Positions 16,239 to 25,309 of a stretch of DNA of 54,393 nt are shown piece by piece; positions within the stretch are counted from its first letter, which is position 1; each line of letters begins with the position of its first letter. Source of the DNA: Bacilli bacterium (lineage in GTDB: Bacteria > Bacillota_I > Bacilli_A > RF39 > UBA660); contig JAUNMV010000005.1 in assembly GCA_030531695.1 (NCBI GenBank), forward strand, positions 1-54,393, in the 5' to 3' direction. Below the pieces are notes generated by a model. It ran no database searches. It saw only the letters and a program-made list of their open reading frames with translations, and had not been told where the DNA came from. The position numbers were made by a program, and so were the translations under genes.

Positions 16239-17237
16239 TTATGAATTTAATCTACTTTGTAAATCTTTAAGTGATAATAAGAATTCACTAGTCTTTTGTA
16301 ACTCTTCTTCTGTTTGAGCACCATTTCTACTACCAGTACCAAATACTGAAGAGAATATCTCTGTTTTAACAGTTTTCTTAATACCCTTATAAGCATCATT
16401 ATTAGTATTAGTAGTATTATTAAATGTCATTTGTTCTTGATGAATTTCCTCAAGTACTGGTTCTTCTACTACAACAGTATCTTGAATAGATGGTTCTTCT
16501 GCATTCATAACTTGAGCTTTTCTCATCTCTAAGTCTTGTAAACTAATAGGTTCATTACCTTCATCAGCATATTGTGTTACTTCATTAGCAGCATACATTT
16601 CTTCACTACGTTTATTTAATTCTTCTAAACTTATAATAGCATTTTCTTCTTGAGCAGTTTCATATGCCATTATATCTATTCCATCTCTTTGAGCTTTTTC
16701 TGCTTTTTCTAACTCTTCAGCTAACTTAATTAACTCACGAGTAGCTTCTTCTCTATCTGGTTCAGGATTAGTATAAACAATTTGTTCAATTTTATCATGC
16801 ACTCTATCTATTTGAGCAGTCATACTCTCTTCAACAGATTCTTCTTGTACATCATCCATATTATCAATAATTAACTCTTCAATAGTACCTTCTTCTACTA
16901 CAGGAGCAGCCTCTATTACAGGAGTTTGTTCTACTACTGGTGTAGGAGGAATAAAATCAGCCTCTTCTACAGTATTAACAGGTTCCTCTACATGTAATTC
17001 TACTAATTGTTCTTCTTGTACAGGAACTGTAGAATTATCGTCTTCAATACCCTCTTGTAATCTTAAATTAACATCTTCAACTAATCTATTTAACTTTCTA
17101 GTATTTTGTTTTCTCTTTCTCTTATCATAACTTTTATCTATTATAAAAATTGCTAAACAAATAAAGATTGCAATACCAACAACTATGTATACTACAATAA
17201 TCTCTTTAGATGTTAAGAATTCTACCATTTCATTCAT
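16239..17237 (-). CDS. Membrane-anchored acidic protein of unknown function
   Basis: A 332-residue protein I cannot assign. One membrane segment near the N-terminus (about 12-34, IIVVYIVVGIAIFICLAIF) is followed by a basic patch (DKRKRKQ), suggesting an N-out, C-in anchor. Residues about 60-290 are a low-complexity, Glu/Pro/Val-rich acidic stretch (PVVEQTPVIEAAPVVEE) with helical pieces repeating a motif: IISLEELNKRSEEM and PISLQDLEMRKAQV. The C-terminal 45 residues form a more ordered segment (FSSVFGTGSRNG; LLSLKDLQSRLNS). The layout recalls cytoplasmic scaffold or division-associated proteins, but no family is recognisable. GAGGTG precedes the ATG. The 113-base divergent region upstream holds only weak promoter-like AT-rich sequence. 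Confidence 0.7.
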   Translation of the reverse strand: MNEMVEFLTSKEIIVVYIVVGIAIFICLAIFIIDKSYDKRKRKQNTRKLNRLVEDVNLRLQEGIEDDNSTVPVQEEQLVELHVEEPVNTVEEADFIPPTPVVEQTPVIEAAPVVEEGTIEELIIDNMDDVQEESVEESMTAQIDRVHDKIEQIVYTNPEPDREEATRELIKLAEELEKAEKAQRDGIDIMAYETAQEENAIISLEELNKRSEEMYAANEVTQYADEGNEPISLQDLEMRKAQVMNAEEPSIQDTVVVEEPVLEEIHQEQMTFNNTTNTNNDAYKGIKKTVKTEIFSSVFGTGSRNGAQTEEELQKTSEFLLSLKDLQSRLNS

Positions 17238-17350
17238 TATGTGTACACCTCTTCAATTCGACAGTAATAGATTTTATTCTATACTTAAATTAATAATACC
17301 ACAAAATTAAATTAAATACATATTTTTTTAAAAATTTAATATTATTTAAT

Positions 17351-18628
17351 ATGAAAAATTCTCTATTTAAATCAATAATAATATTAATTATAGGTGGCTT
17401 AATATCTAAACTATTAGGTATGATTATTAAAATTATTCTTACAAGATCTATATCAGCATATACCTTAGGTACATATATGATGCTTACACCTACAATACTT
17501 TTAATAATTAATTTATCTGGTTTTGGTATACCTACTGCTATATCTAAATTAGTATCAGATAAAAATTATAATAATAAAAAAATAATAATATCAAACATCT
17601 CTATAGAAATAATAATAATGATTATTCTATTTATAATTGCTCCATATTTATCAAATAATTTATTAAAGAATAAAGAATTATATTTAGGAATAATATCTAT
17701 AGCTTTATTAATACCATTTACTACAATCTCATCTATTATAAAAAGTTATCTATTTGGTAAAAACAAAGTATTCCCAATAACTCTATCAAATATATTAGAG
17801 CAAGTAACTAAATTATTAATATACTTATATTATCTACCTATAATTAAATATAAAAGCACTAAATATATAATAGTATTTTTAATCACAACTAATATATTTG
17901 TTGAAATAATAGAAATAATTATAATGCTTCTATTCTTACCAAAAAATATAGATATAAGAAAAAGAGATTTTATACCTAATCTTTATTATATAAAAAGCTC
18001 ACTATCTATATCTATTCCTAATACTGCATCCTCTCTAATTAGTAGTATAGGTATGTTTTTAGAGCCAATTATACTAACAAATCATCTACATTATATAGGT
18101 TATACTAATAAATATATTACATATAATTATGGAATAATTAATGGTTATGTTATACCTCTAATATTATTACCATCTTTTTTTAATACTTCTATATCAAGTG
18201 CTCTACTTCCAAGAGTATCTAAAGACTATTCAGTTAATAATATAAAAGGAGTAAAAAGAAAATTAAAATTATCATTATTACTCACAATACTAATAGGTTT
18301 TACTACTACAATAATAATTGTATTAATACCTAAATTATTATTAAGATTTATATATCATACAGAATTAGGAGTAAATTATTTAAGAATACTATCCCCTATA
18401 TTTTTTATCTATTATCTGTCTCTTCCTCTGCAAGTAACATTAGAAGCTATAAATAAGAGTAAAATAAATCTTAAATGTACTCTATTTTCTACTATTATTA
18501 GAGTATTATCTTTATTTATATTATCTTATTTTAGAATAGGTTTTTATTCTCTAATAATATCTACATATTTAAATATTATATATACAACTATTTACTTATA
18601 TTTAAAAATAATTAAATATTTATCATAA
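17351..18628 (+). CDS. Polysaccharide/lipid flippase of the SpoVB-MurJ (MOP) superfamily
   Basis: A 425-residue protein with about 12 hydrophobic segments spread evenly over its length. The N-terminus (ISKLLGMIIKIILTRSIS, then GTYMMLTPTILLIINLSGFG and PTAISKLVS) is typical of SpoVB/YtgP-like members of the MOP flippase superfamily, which move lipid-linked wall or polysaccharide precursors across the membrane. Whether it carries lipid II (MurJ role) cannot be read from the sequence. No clear ribosome binding site precedes the ATG, and the upstream 20 bases are pure A/T plus one G-free run, so the start is uncertain. It ends just before the response-regulator promoter. Confidence 0.8.
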   Translation: MKNSLFKSIIILIIGGLISKLLGMIIKIILTRSISAYTLGTYMMLTPTILLIINLSGFGIPTAISKLVSDKNYNNKKIIISNISIEIIIMIILFIIAPYLSNNLLKNKELYLGIISIALLIPFTTISSIIKSYLFGKNKVFPITLSNILEQVTKLLIYLYYLPIIKYKSTKYIIVFLITTNIFVEIIEIIIMLLFLPKNIDIRKRDFIPNLYYIKSSLSISIPNTASSLISSIGMFLEPIILTNHLHYIGYTNKYITYNYGIINGYVIPLILLPSFFNTSISSALLPRVSKDYSVNNIKGVKRKLKLSLLLTILIGFTTTIIIVLIPKLLLRFIYHTELGVNYLRILSPIFFIYYLSLPLQVTLEAINKSKINLKCTLFSTIIRVLSLFILSYFRIGFYSLIISTYLNIIYTTIYLYLKIIKYLS

Positions 18629-18659
18629 TTTCACATCTATTTCACATTTATTGTATAAT
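18629..18659 (+). promoter_or_regulatory. Promoter with PhoP-box-like direct repeat
   Basis: TTTCACAT at 18629-18636 is repeated exactly at 18640-18647, an 11-base period. Each contains TTCACA, which fits the Bacillus PhoP half-site TT(A/C/T)A(C/T)A, and the 11-base phasing is that of PhoB/PhoP dimers. TATAAT follows at 18654-18659, about 22 bases before the response-regulator start. The repeat covers the -35 region, suggesting direct activation, probably autoregulation. Confidence 0.6.
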
Positions 18660-18680
18660 ATTTATCTAGGAGGAAACCTT

Positions 18681-19349
18681 ATGAAAATATTAATTGTAGA
18701 TGATGAAGATAAAATAAGAGAAGTAATTAAAGAATATCTAGAAGCTAATAATTATACTTGTAATGAAACAGATAATGGCGAAAAAGCTTTAGAATTATTA
18801 AAGAAAAATGATTATGACTTATTAGTACTAGATATAATGATGCCTAAAATGGATGGCTTTGAAGTACTAAAACAATTACCAAAAGAATTTAGAATACCAA
18901 CTATTATATTATCTGCAAGAAGTGAAGAATTAGATAAACTACAAGGATTTGATTTAGGAATAGATGATTATTTAACAAAACCATTCTCACCTAAAGAATT
19001 AGTTGCTAGAGTAAAAGCTATTTTAAATCGTACTAATAATATTCAAGATATTTATAAATTAGATACATTAGAATTAAACTACTCTTCTCATACTTTAAAA
19101 ATAGATAATAAATTAATAGAAGTAACACCTAAAGAATTTGAACTATTAAGTTATCTAATAAAGAACAAAGATATAGCAGTATCTAGAGAACAATTATTAT
19201 CTAAAATATGGGGATATGATTATTTTGGAGATGATAGAACTATAGATACACATATGAAGATGTTAAGAAGTAACTTAGGAAAATATAGAGATCATATAAA
19301 AACAGTAAGAGGAATAGGATATAAATTTATAGAAGATGAAAAAGAATAG
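18681..19349 (+). CDS. OmpR/PhoB-family response regulator
   Basis: A 222-residue DNA-binding regulator. The receiver domain (1-115) has the acidic pair (VDDED), the phosphoacceptor Asp in LVLDIMMPKMDG, Ser/Thr in LSARS and Lys in LTKPFSP. The C-terminal winged-helix domain (about 127-220) has EFELLSYLI, REQLLSKIWGYD and VRGIGYKF. AGGAGG lies seven bases before the ATG at 18681. A longer in-frame start at 18651 would sit on the -10 element and is rejected. It overlaps the kinase gene by 14 bases. The PhoP-box-like repeat upstream hints that it is PhoP-like, but the protein itself does not decide which signal it serves. Confidence 0.9.
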   Translation: MKILIVDDEDKIREVIKEYLEANNYTCNETDNGEKALELLKKNDYDLLVLDIMMPKMDGFEVLKQLPKEFRIPTIILSARSEELDKLQGFDLGIDDYLTKPFSPKELVARVKAILNRTNNIQDIYKLDTLELNYSSHTLKIDNKLIEVTPKEFELLSYLIKNKDIAVSREQLLSKIWGYDYFGDDRTIDTHMKMLRSNLGKYRDHIKTVRGIGYKFIEDEKE

Positions 19350-20718
19350 TCTAAATCTAGAAATATGGAAATACTTCTTAATATTCTCTATCTTAATACT
19401 ATCAATACTATGGTCATTTCAAGTACTATTCTTTGATAAATATTATGAGTACTCTAAAATACAAGATGCTAAACATGTAGCTAATATTATTAAAAATACT
19501 AATAATGATAATCTAGCAAATACAATTAATAAAGCTTCTTTAGAAAAAGAAGTATGTATAGAAATATCAGATGATGGAGCACTTCCTCTATACTCATCTA
19601 CATATAGAGGTAAAGGCTGTTTAATTGGAGATATAAATAGTTTATTTTATAAAAGTGATTTTATAAACTCTAATACTACTAATAAAACATATAAAGTAAG
19701 AAATCCTTATTATAAGAACGAAACATTCGTCTATGCAATTAAACTAAATAATAATAACTATGCTTTTATAAATACATCAATAGATGCTGTAGATGGTACT
19801 GCCTCTATCCTAACAAAACAATTAATATTTATAACTTTTATAGTATTAATTCTTTCTTTTATAATATCTTATTATATTTCTAAACATATATCTAAACCAA
19901 TAATAGAAATAAATGAAAAAGCTAAATTAATATCTAAAAACAAAATAATAGATTTTAATACAGATACTAAGATTAATGAATTAAATGAATTATCTAAAAC
20001 ACTAGAAAGTGCCAATATAGAATTAAATAAAACAGATGAATTAAGAAGAGATTTAATGGCTAATGTATCTCATGATTTAAAAACACCACTTACTATGATT
20101 AAAGCTTATGCTGAAATGTCAGTAGATCTACATAGTAATAATAAAGAAAAACAAGAAGAAGATATGAAAACTATAATTGATGAAACAGATAGATTATCTA
20201 ACTTAGTAGGAGATATACTTACTCTATCTAAGATGCAATCTAATATGGAAGAATTAAATATAGAAGAATTTAATCTAATAGAATTAATAGATAATATTCT
20301 AAATAAATATAAATATTTAGAAGAATTAGAAAATTACCATTTTAACTTTATACATAAGAATAAAAGCATCATAGTAAAAGCAGATAAATCTAAGTTAGAA
20401 CAAGTTATCTATAATCTAGTAAATAATGCCATTAATTATACTGGTGATGATAATACAGTAACAATAAAAGTAACTTCTAAAGAAGATATCAAAGTAGAAA
20501 TAATAGATACAGGTAAAGGTATAAAAGAAGAAGATATTCCATATATCTGGGATAAATATTTTAAAAACAAAAAGAAACATAAAAGAAATCTAATAGGTAC
20601 TGGTTTAGGTCTATCTATAGTAAAACAAATATTAGAAGCACATAACTATAAGTATGGAATAGATTCTACTCTAAATAAAGGTACTACATTCTATTTCTAC
20701 ATAAAAAAAGAAGACTAA
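19336..20718 (+). CDS. Sensor histidine kinase
   Basis: A 460-residue membrane kinase paired with the preceding regulator. The first membrane helix is at about 11-31. An extracellular domain (about 32-155) contains two Cys that could bond (VCIEIS, KGCLIG). The second helix is at about 160-182, followed by HAMP. The HisKA H-box is NVSHDLKTPLTMIKAYAEM with the phosphorylated His near 247. HATPase_c motifs are N box NLVNNAINYT, G1 DTGKGI, and G2 GTGLGLSI. The length and single large sensor loop resemble PhoR/WalK-type kinases, without a visible PAS domain inside. The start codon overlaps the regulator's end by 14 bases. Confidence 0.9.
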   Translation: MKKNSLNLEIWKYFLIFSILILSILWSFQVLFFDKYYEYSKIQDAKHVANIIKNTNNDNLANTINKASLEKEVCIEISDDGALPLYSSTYRGKGCLIGDINSLFYKSDFINSNTTNKTYKVRNPYYKNETFVYAIKLNNNNYAFINTSIDAVDGTASILTKQLIFITFIVLILSFIISYYISKHISKPIIEINEKAKLISKNKIIDFNTDTKINELNELSKTLESANIELNKTDELRRDLMANVSHDLKTPLTMIKAYAEMSVDLHSNNKEKQEEDMKTIIDETDRLSNLVGDILTLSKMQSNMEELNIEEFNLIELIDNILNKYKYLEELENYHFNFIHKNKSIIVKADKSKLEQVIYNLVNNAINYTGDDNTVTIKVTSKEDIKVEIIDTGKGIKEEDIPYIWDKYFKNKKKHKRNLIGTGLGLSIVKQILEAHNYKYGIDSTLNKGTTFYFYIKKED

Positions 20719-20735
20719 TTTAGTCTTCTTTTCTT
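20703..20735. terminator. Bidirectional terminator between the kinase and helD
   Basis: A 10-bp perfect stem AAGAAGACTA/TAGTCTTCTT (20708-20717 with 20721-20730). A-rich sequence lies on the left and T-rich on the right, so it can stop both convergent transcripts. It overlaps the kinase stop codon. Confidence 0.82.
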
Positions 20736-20736
20736 T

Positions 20737-22767
20737 CTAATTATAAATAATAAGTTCATGTTGACATCTAGTACAAGCTACATATAATAAATTTCTTTCA
20801 TTAGACTTATATGTATTATCTCTATCATTATAGACTATAACACTATCAAATTCTAATCCCTTCGCAACATATGCTGGAATAATTATAAGTTCCTTACTAA
20901 ACTTAACACTATTAGCCGCAACTAAACTAATATTAATATCATTACCAATCAAATTATAAATCTTCTCTGCTTCTTTATCATCCTTAGTAATAATAGCACA
21001 GCTCTTATAATTATCAGTTAAATACTTAATATCTTTAAGTAAACTTTCTTTAAAATTATCTGGATTCTTACGCATAAGTACAGGCTTATTATTATCTCTT
21101 CTTATCGCATTAACGTGATTTAATCCTAAAATTTTATTTGTATAATTAATAATTTCAGGAGAAGATCTATAAGTCTTTAATAATTCTAGATATATACTAC
21201 TTCCCTTAAATATAGAAGTAAGACTTTCTAATGAATCATATGCATAATATGGATTAATATTTTGATTAATATCTCCAAGGATGGTGAAGTCTGCTCTACC
21301 AAATATCTTATTAATAATAATATATTGAAGTCTATTATAATCTTGTGCTTCATCTATAACTACTTGTTTAATACTATTCTCATATTTAAATCCTTCTAGA
21401 TTACCTTTAACATAGGTAAATAGTAATGCATCTTCATAATTAATAATCTTTTTATTAATAAATTTATCAATATCTTCTTCTTTTAATTTAATCTTACAAT
21501 AATCACTTAACCAAAAGTTCTTATATATAGCTTTATAATCTTTATCAAAATTACTATTTTCTCTTAATAGCTTTCTAAAAGTAGCATTCTTCTTACCACT
21601 ACCCTTATAGAAGTTAGAAGATAATTTCTTCGCAATCTCATCAAGTCTTTCAAATAAAGGAAATCTATCATACTTATAATGTAACATTTCATTTACTTCA
21701 TCTTTATCTACTTTATTAATTTCTCCTTCAATAAAGTCACTAGTAATACGACAATTACTAATATAGTCTTTAATATAATTATCTAAGTCTTCAATAATAT
21801 CATCACTTTGTTTATATTTAACAAGTTCTGTATTAACTTCAGTATAACTATAATATCTAGATACAAAGTCAGTGAATGATTCTACTCCTTTATATTCATT
21901 AATCATAGATTGCATATAATCATTAAATGTAGTTTGTAATGTATTAGCTTCTCCTAAAGATGGTAAAACATCGGAAATGTACTCTGCAAAGATATTATTA
22001 GGTGAAAAAATCAATATGTTATTACTAGTAAGATTTTCCATTCTATAAAGTAAGAATGCTATTCTATGAAGTGCTACTGTAGTCTTACCAGATCCTGCAA
22101 TACCTTGTACTATTAAGTTATTATCTTCCATATTACGTATTACTTTATTCTGTTCTTGTTGTATCGTATTAACAACATTCTTCATCTTCTCACTAGACTC
22201 AGTTGCGAGTACTTCTTGTAGTACTTCATCATCAATATTCAAAGAGTTATCAAATACTCCAATAAGTTTTCGATTCTCAATCTTATATTGTCTCTTTCTT
22301 TTTAATTCTCCAGTTTGTATACCACCAGGAGCTTTATAAGAACAAGGACCAGTCTCATAATCATAGAATAAACTACATATTGGACTTCTCCAGTCATATA
22401 AAATATTATTTAAGTCTTTATCCTTTAAGTAAGTAAGAGAAATATAAATATTAAATATTTTACCTTCATCGTCTTTAAAAACAATTGATGCGAAATATGG
22501 TTTATCTTTTATACCTAGAAGTTTTCTAAAGTAAGCTCTCTTCATAAATACCTTATTAGCTTCTAAAGCAGTAGCGGCCATTACTTGTTGCATCTCACCA
22601 TTATCGAAACTAGATGCATCTTCCCATACCATCTTCTTAAATTCAGTAAGACCTTCTTCTTTATCAAATACATCTTCTCCTAAATCATCAAGTGTCTTAT
22701 CAAGTAACTTTTGAACCTTATTAAGTATCTTAACCTCTTTTTGATACTCAACTTCACTAATCGCCAT
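20737..22767 (-). CDS. helD: HelD-like RNA polymerase-associated helicase
   Basis: A 676-residue UvrD/Rep-like ATPase. HelD binds RNA polymerase and removes nucleic acid from stalled or inactive enzyme. The N-terminal coiled coil (1-85) is followed by a HelD-specific region with YDWRSPICSLFYDYETGP at about 124-141 and GGIQTGELKRKRQ. Walker A GIAGSGKTT is at 222-230. Walker B VIDEAQDYNRLQ, motif III GDINQNINP and the late motif AKGLEFDSVIVY also fit HelD. A general UvrD helicase would lack the DWRSPI region. AGGAGGAGG lies seven bases before the ATG. The leader holds a terminator-like hairpin (next entry). HelD proteins can confer rifampicin tolerance in some bacteria. Confidence 0.88.
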   Translation of the reverse strand: MAISEVEYQKEVKILNKVQKLLDKTLDDLGEDVFDKEEGLTEFKKMVWEDASSFDNGEMQQVMAATALEANKVFMKRAYFRKLLGIKDKPYFASIVFKDDEGKIFNIYISLTYLKDKDLNNILYDWRSPICSLFYDYETGPCSYKAPGGIQTGELKRKRQYKIENRKLIGVFDNSLNIDDEVLQEVLATESSEKMKNVVNTIQQEQNKVIRNMEDNNLIVQGIAGSGKTTVALHRIAFLLYRMENLTSNNILIFSPNNIFAEYISDVLPSLGEANTLQTTFNDYMQSMINEYKGVESFTDFVSRYYSYTEVNTELVKYKQSDDIIEDLDNYIKDYISNCRITSDFIEGEINKVDKDEVNEMLHYKYDRFPLFERLDEIAKKLSSNFYKGSGKKNATFRKLLRENSNFDKDYKAIYKNFWLSDYCKIKLKEEDIDKFINKKIINYEDALLFTYVKGNLEGFKYENSIKQVVIDEAQDYNRLQYIIINKIFGRADFTILGDINQNINPYYAYDSLESLTSIFKGSSIYLELLKTYRSSPEIINYTNKILGLNHVNAIRRDNNKPVLMRKNPDNFKESLLKDIKYLTDNYKSCAIITKDDKEAEKIYNLIGNDINISLVAANSVKFSKELIIIPAYVAKGLEFDSVIVYNDRDNTYKSNERNLLYVACTRCQHELIIYN

Positions 22768-22810
22768 AAATATACCTCCTCCTAATCAATTCTTTTAAAA
22801 CTAAACAACG

Positions 22811-22905
22811 ACAAAAACTACATATTTCTATGTAGTAGTACTATAAATATATAGATTTTTGCCAAACGTCTACTACACTATAACATATTTATATTTTCAT
22901 TACAA
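22811..22905 (-). promoter_or_regulatory. Leader of helD with terminator and competing hairpin
   Basis: On the minus strand, ACTACATA-GAAA-TATGTAGT (22836-22817) is followed by TTTTTGT, an intrinsic terminator upstream of the helD start. CTACTACA (22838-22831), overlapping its 5' arm, can instead pair with TGTAGTAG at 22877-22870, with a small CTATA/TATAG hairpin inside that loop. This is the layout of an attenuator. A promoter TTGTAA-17 bases-TATAGT (extended -10) ends at 22877 and would exclude the upstream arm. A second extended -10 (TGT-TATAAT, minus strand, near 22917-22912) would include it, so which promoter is used matters. Confidence 0.5.
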
Positions 22906-22921
22906 GAACAATTATAACAAA

Positions 22922-22951
22922 ATAAAAGAAACAAGAGTATTAGAACTCTTA
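22922..22951 (-). terminator. Probable terminator after the 22971 gene
   Basis: Stem AAGAGT/ACTCTT (22934-22939 with 22946-22951), extended by AGAAA/TTTCT after one mismatch, and a T-rich stretch on the minus strand (TTTCTTTTATTTTG). Confidence 0.55.
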
Positions 22952-22970
22952 TTTCTTTACGAATGTTTAC

Positions 22971-23834
22971 TTAATTAGTTTTAGTTAAAACTACACTCTT
23001 TAAATACTTACCATCAGTGTATGTAAATATAAATGAACCTATTTCTCCATTAACTGCATAATAATTACCTGTAATCTCATTAACAGTTTTTGAACTAATT
23101 ACAAAAAATATTTCATTACTTGGACCTGTTCTATTCCAACAAACATGTTTTCCATCATTAACAGAGGCATATGAAGTACATAAATCATATACAGCACCAC
23201 CCCAAGTATTACCACTAACAGTAGTATCAAAATCATAATTATTACCATAAATAGAAATAAACATATTTTTATAAACATCAAATTCAACAACAGATGATGG
23301 CTGTATATCTCTGTCAGTAGTACTTCTAGACATGCCAGAATAATCTAAAGATTTGCTGGTAAACATCAATCTAACAGTTGCACTATCTAAAATATTACTT
23401 CCATTAAATCCTTCATTTGGTTGATAAAAAGCTAAAAATAAAGCTAAATTTTTTATATCAGGATCAACCTCATAATTTGAAAAATCTATTCCCCCAAAAA
23501 CCGGTTTATATGAATCACTAGATTCTACAGCAGTGTTGTTACTATTATCTACAATACTATTACCTTTACTATTAGAACTATTATCATCAGAAGTGTTTGT
23601 ATTACTTGTATCTTTATTACTAGTACTAAAAGGAGACTTTGTATGACCAGTCTTACTTGTACCATCAAAAGACTTAATCCAGAATATTCCAATACCTATA
23701 GACATAACTAAAATAAAAGTAACTAAACCTATTACTAATATAATTGCAGTTTTCTTTTTACTTTTATTAGGTTCTTGAACAACAGCTTCTTCTATTTTAT
23801 TTTCTTCATTATTATTAAATTCATTATTTTCCAT
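22971..23834 (-). CDS. Membrane-anchored extracellular protein of unknown function
   Basis: A 287-residue protein. A short acidic cytoplasmic head ends in KSKKK. One membrane helix follows (about 30-54, TAIILVIGLVTFILVMSIGI), then a Ser/Asn/Thr-rich extracellular linker (about 65-105). A folded domain of about 180 residues comes last, with two Cys (YDLCTSY, KHVCWNRTG) that could form a disulfide. No family recognised. ATG at 23834 is chosen because GGAG lies eight bases upstream; the in-frame GTG at 23843 overlaps that site. It stands alone between two terminators. The linker suggests display above the wall. Confidence 0.7.
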   Translation of the reverse strand: MENNEFNNNEENKIEEAVVQEPNKSKKKTAIILVIGLVTFILVMSIGIGIFWIKSFDGTSKTGHTKSPFSTSNKDTSNTNTSDDNSSNSKGNSIVDNSNNTAVESSDSYKPVFGGIDFSNYEVDPDIKNLALFLAFYQPNEGFNGSNILDSATVRLMFTSKSLDYSGMSRSTTDRDIQPSSVVEFDVYKNMFISIYGNNYDFDTTVSGNTWGGAVYDLCTSYASVNDGKHVCWNRTGPSNEIFFVISSKTVNEITGNYYAVNGEIGSFIFTYTDGKYLKSVVLTKTN

Positions 23835-23910
23835 CTTAATCACTCCATCTTAATTCTACCATATAAACAATAATATACTAATAATACTTAATAAACTTAT
23901 TATTTTTGAC

Positions 23911-23938
23911 GTAAAAAAAAGTAGGATTTCTCCTACTT
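23911..23938 (-). terminator. Intrinsic terminator after the phosphohexomutase
   Basis: An 8-bp stem AAGTAGGA/TCCTACTT (23919-23926 with 23931-23938), loop of four, then eight T on the minus strand. The stop codon TAG lies inside the stem. Confidence 0.85.
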
Positions 23939-25309
23939 ATTTAATTCTTCAATTTTTCCTACAAATTCGTTTTGAAGTTCTTCAAGTCTTTCCTTAGTAC
24001 TTGCTTCGAATCTAGCAGTTAAGTTAGGTCCTGTATTACTTGCACGAACTAAAGCCCATCCATCATCGAATAATACTTTAACTCCGTCTATTGTTATATA
24101 TTTATAACCTTTACTTTCTGCATATTCTCCAATTTTATCTACTACTCCAAATTTAACAGTATCAGGAGAAGCAAATTTTAATTCTTCAGTAGAATAATAT
24201 TCATTAATTCCTTCAAGTAATCCTTCAACAGACTTATCAGTATTAGATAATATTTCTAACATTCTAAGGCCAGCATATAATCCTGAATCAAATCCAGGCC
24301 ATCTATCTCTAAAGTAAACATGTCCTGATAACTCTCCACCAAATGGTAAATCATCATCTCTAACTTTAGCTTTAGTATAAGAGTTACCTGTTCTATAACA
24401 AATACCCTCTCCACCTAATCTTTCTATTTCATCACTAAGTGATTTACTACACTTAACATCATATAAGAACTTCTTATTAGCAACTTTATTAATAATATCT
24501 CTTACTACGATAATCATATATTTATCTGTAGGAATAAAAGTACCATTAGAAGTAACTAATCCCATTCTATCTCCATCACCATCGAATGCAAGACCTATAT
24601 CTGCTCCATTCTCAATAACTGCTTTCTTTAATTGATCAAGATTCTTCTCAACACAAGGATCTGGATGGTGATTTGGGAAATGTCCATCACTTTCTTCATT
24701 AATACAAATTAAATCAATTGGGAACATTTCATATAATTCACGAGCTAGTATTGCAGTTGTACCATTTCCAGGATCAATAACTGCTTTAACTCTTCTATTT
24801 CCAAAATTAAAATTAGTACTAAACAATTCAAAATAATCAGGACGAATATCATAAGTCTCACAAGTAGCTTCTCCTGTAGTAAAATCGTTCTTTAATATAT
24901 AAGCTAAGAAATCTTGAATTTCTTGTCCTTTACAATTACCAGATTCATCAAAAGCAAACTTAAATCCATTATCATCTTTAGGATTATGACTAGCAGTAAC
25001 CATTACACCACTATATACTTTTAACTTAATACAAGCATAATAATACATAGGAGTAGTAACAAGTCCTAAACTAATAATATTAATACCAGACTCCATAATA
25101 CCAGTCTTTAATGCTTCATATAGTTCTTCGCTACTTAATCTATTATCATGTCCAATTACTGCATGAGTCTTACCAATAGACTTAATATAACTACCAAATC
25201 CACGTCCAATAGTATATGCTGTATCACTATCTATTTCAGAAGGATATATACCTCTAATATCATAACCCCTAAATATATTCTTATTGATGTCTTGTTTGTA
25301 CTTGTACAT
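23933..25309 (-). CDS. Phosphomannomutase/phosphoglucomutase
   Basis: A 458-residue alpha-D-phosphohexomutase interconverting hexose 1- and 6-phosphates for polysaccharide or glycolipid precursors. All four family motifs are visible: the phosphoserine loop TASHNPKDDNG near 106, metal loop DGDGDRMG near 240, sugar loop GGELSGHVYF near 324, and the phosphate loop RASNTGPNLTARFEA near 424. It fits the bifunctional PMM/PGM (AlgC-like) type more than GlmM, but substrate cannot be fixed. GGAG lies nine bases before the ATG, within the overlapping end of the upstream gene (29-base overlap), so the two are probably cotranscribed. Confidence 0.88.
   Translation of the reverse strand: MYKYKQDINKNIFRGYDIRGIYPSEIDSDTAYTIGRGFGSYIKSIGKTHAVIGHDNRLSSEELYEALKTGIMESGINIISLGLVTTPMYYYACIKLKVYSGVMVTASHNPKDDNGFKFAFDESGNCKGQEIQDFLAYILKNDFTTGEATCETYDIRPDYFELFSTNFNFGNRRVKAVIDPGNGTTAILARELYEMFPIDLICINEESDGHFPNHHPDPCVEKNLDQLKKAVIENGADIGLAFDGDGDRMGLVTSNGTFIPTDKYMIIVVRDIINKVANKKFLYDVKCSKSLSDEIERLGGEGICYRTGNSYTKAKVRDDDLPFGGELSGHVYFRDRWPGFDSGLYAGLRMLEILSNTDKSVEGLLEGINEYYSTEELKFASPDTVKFGVVDKIGEYAESKGYKYITIDGVKVLFDDGWALVRASNTGPNLTARFEASTKERLEELQNEFVGKIEELNK

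Noticed and set aside
23099..23290. Minus-strand 63-codon frame inside the 22971 gene
   Set aside because: Same-strand alternate frame within a longer coding sequence that has a membrane anchor and RBS.
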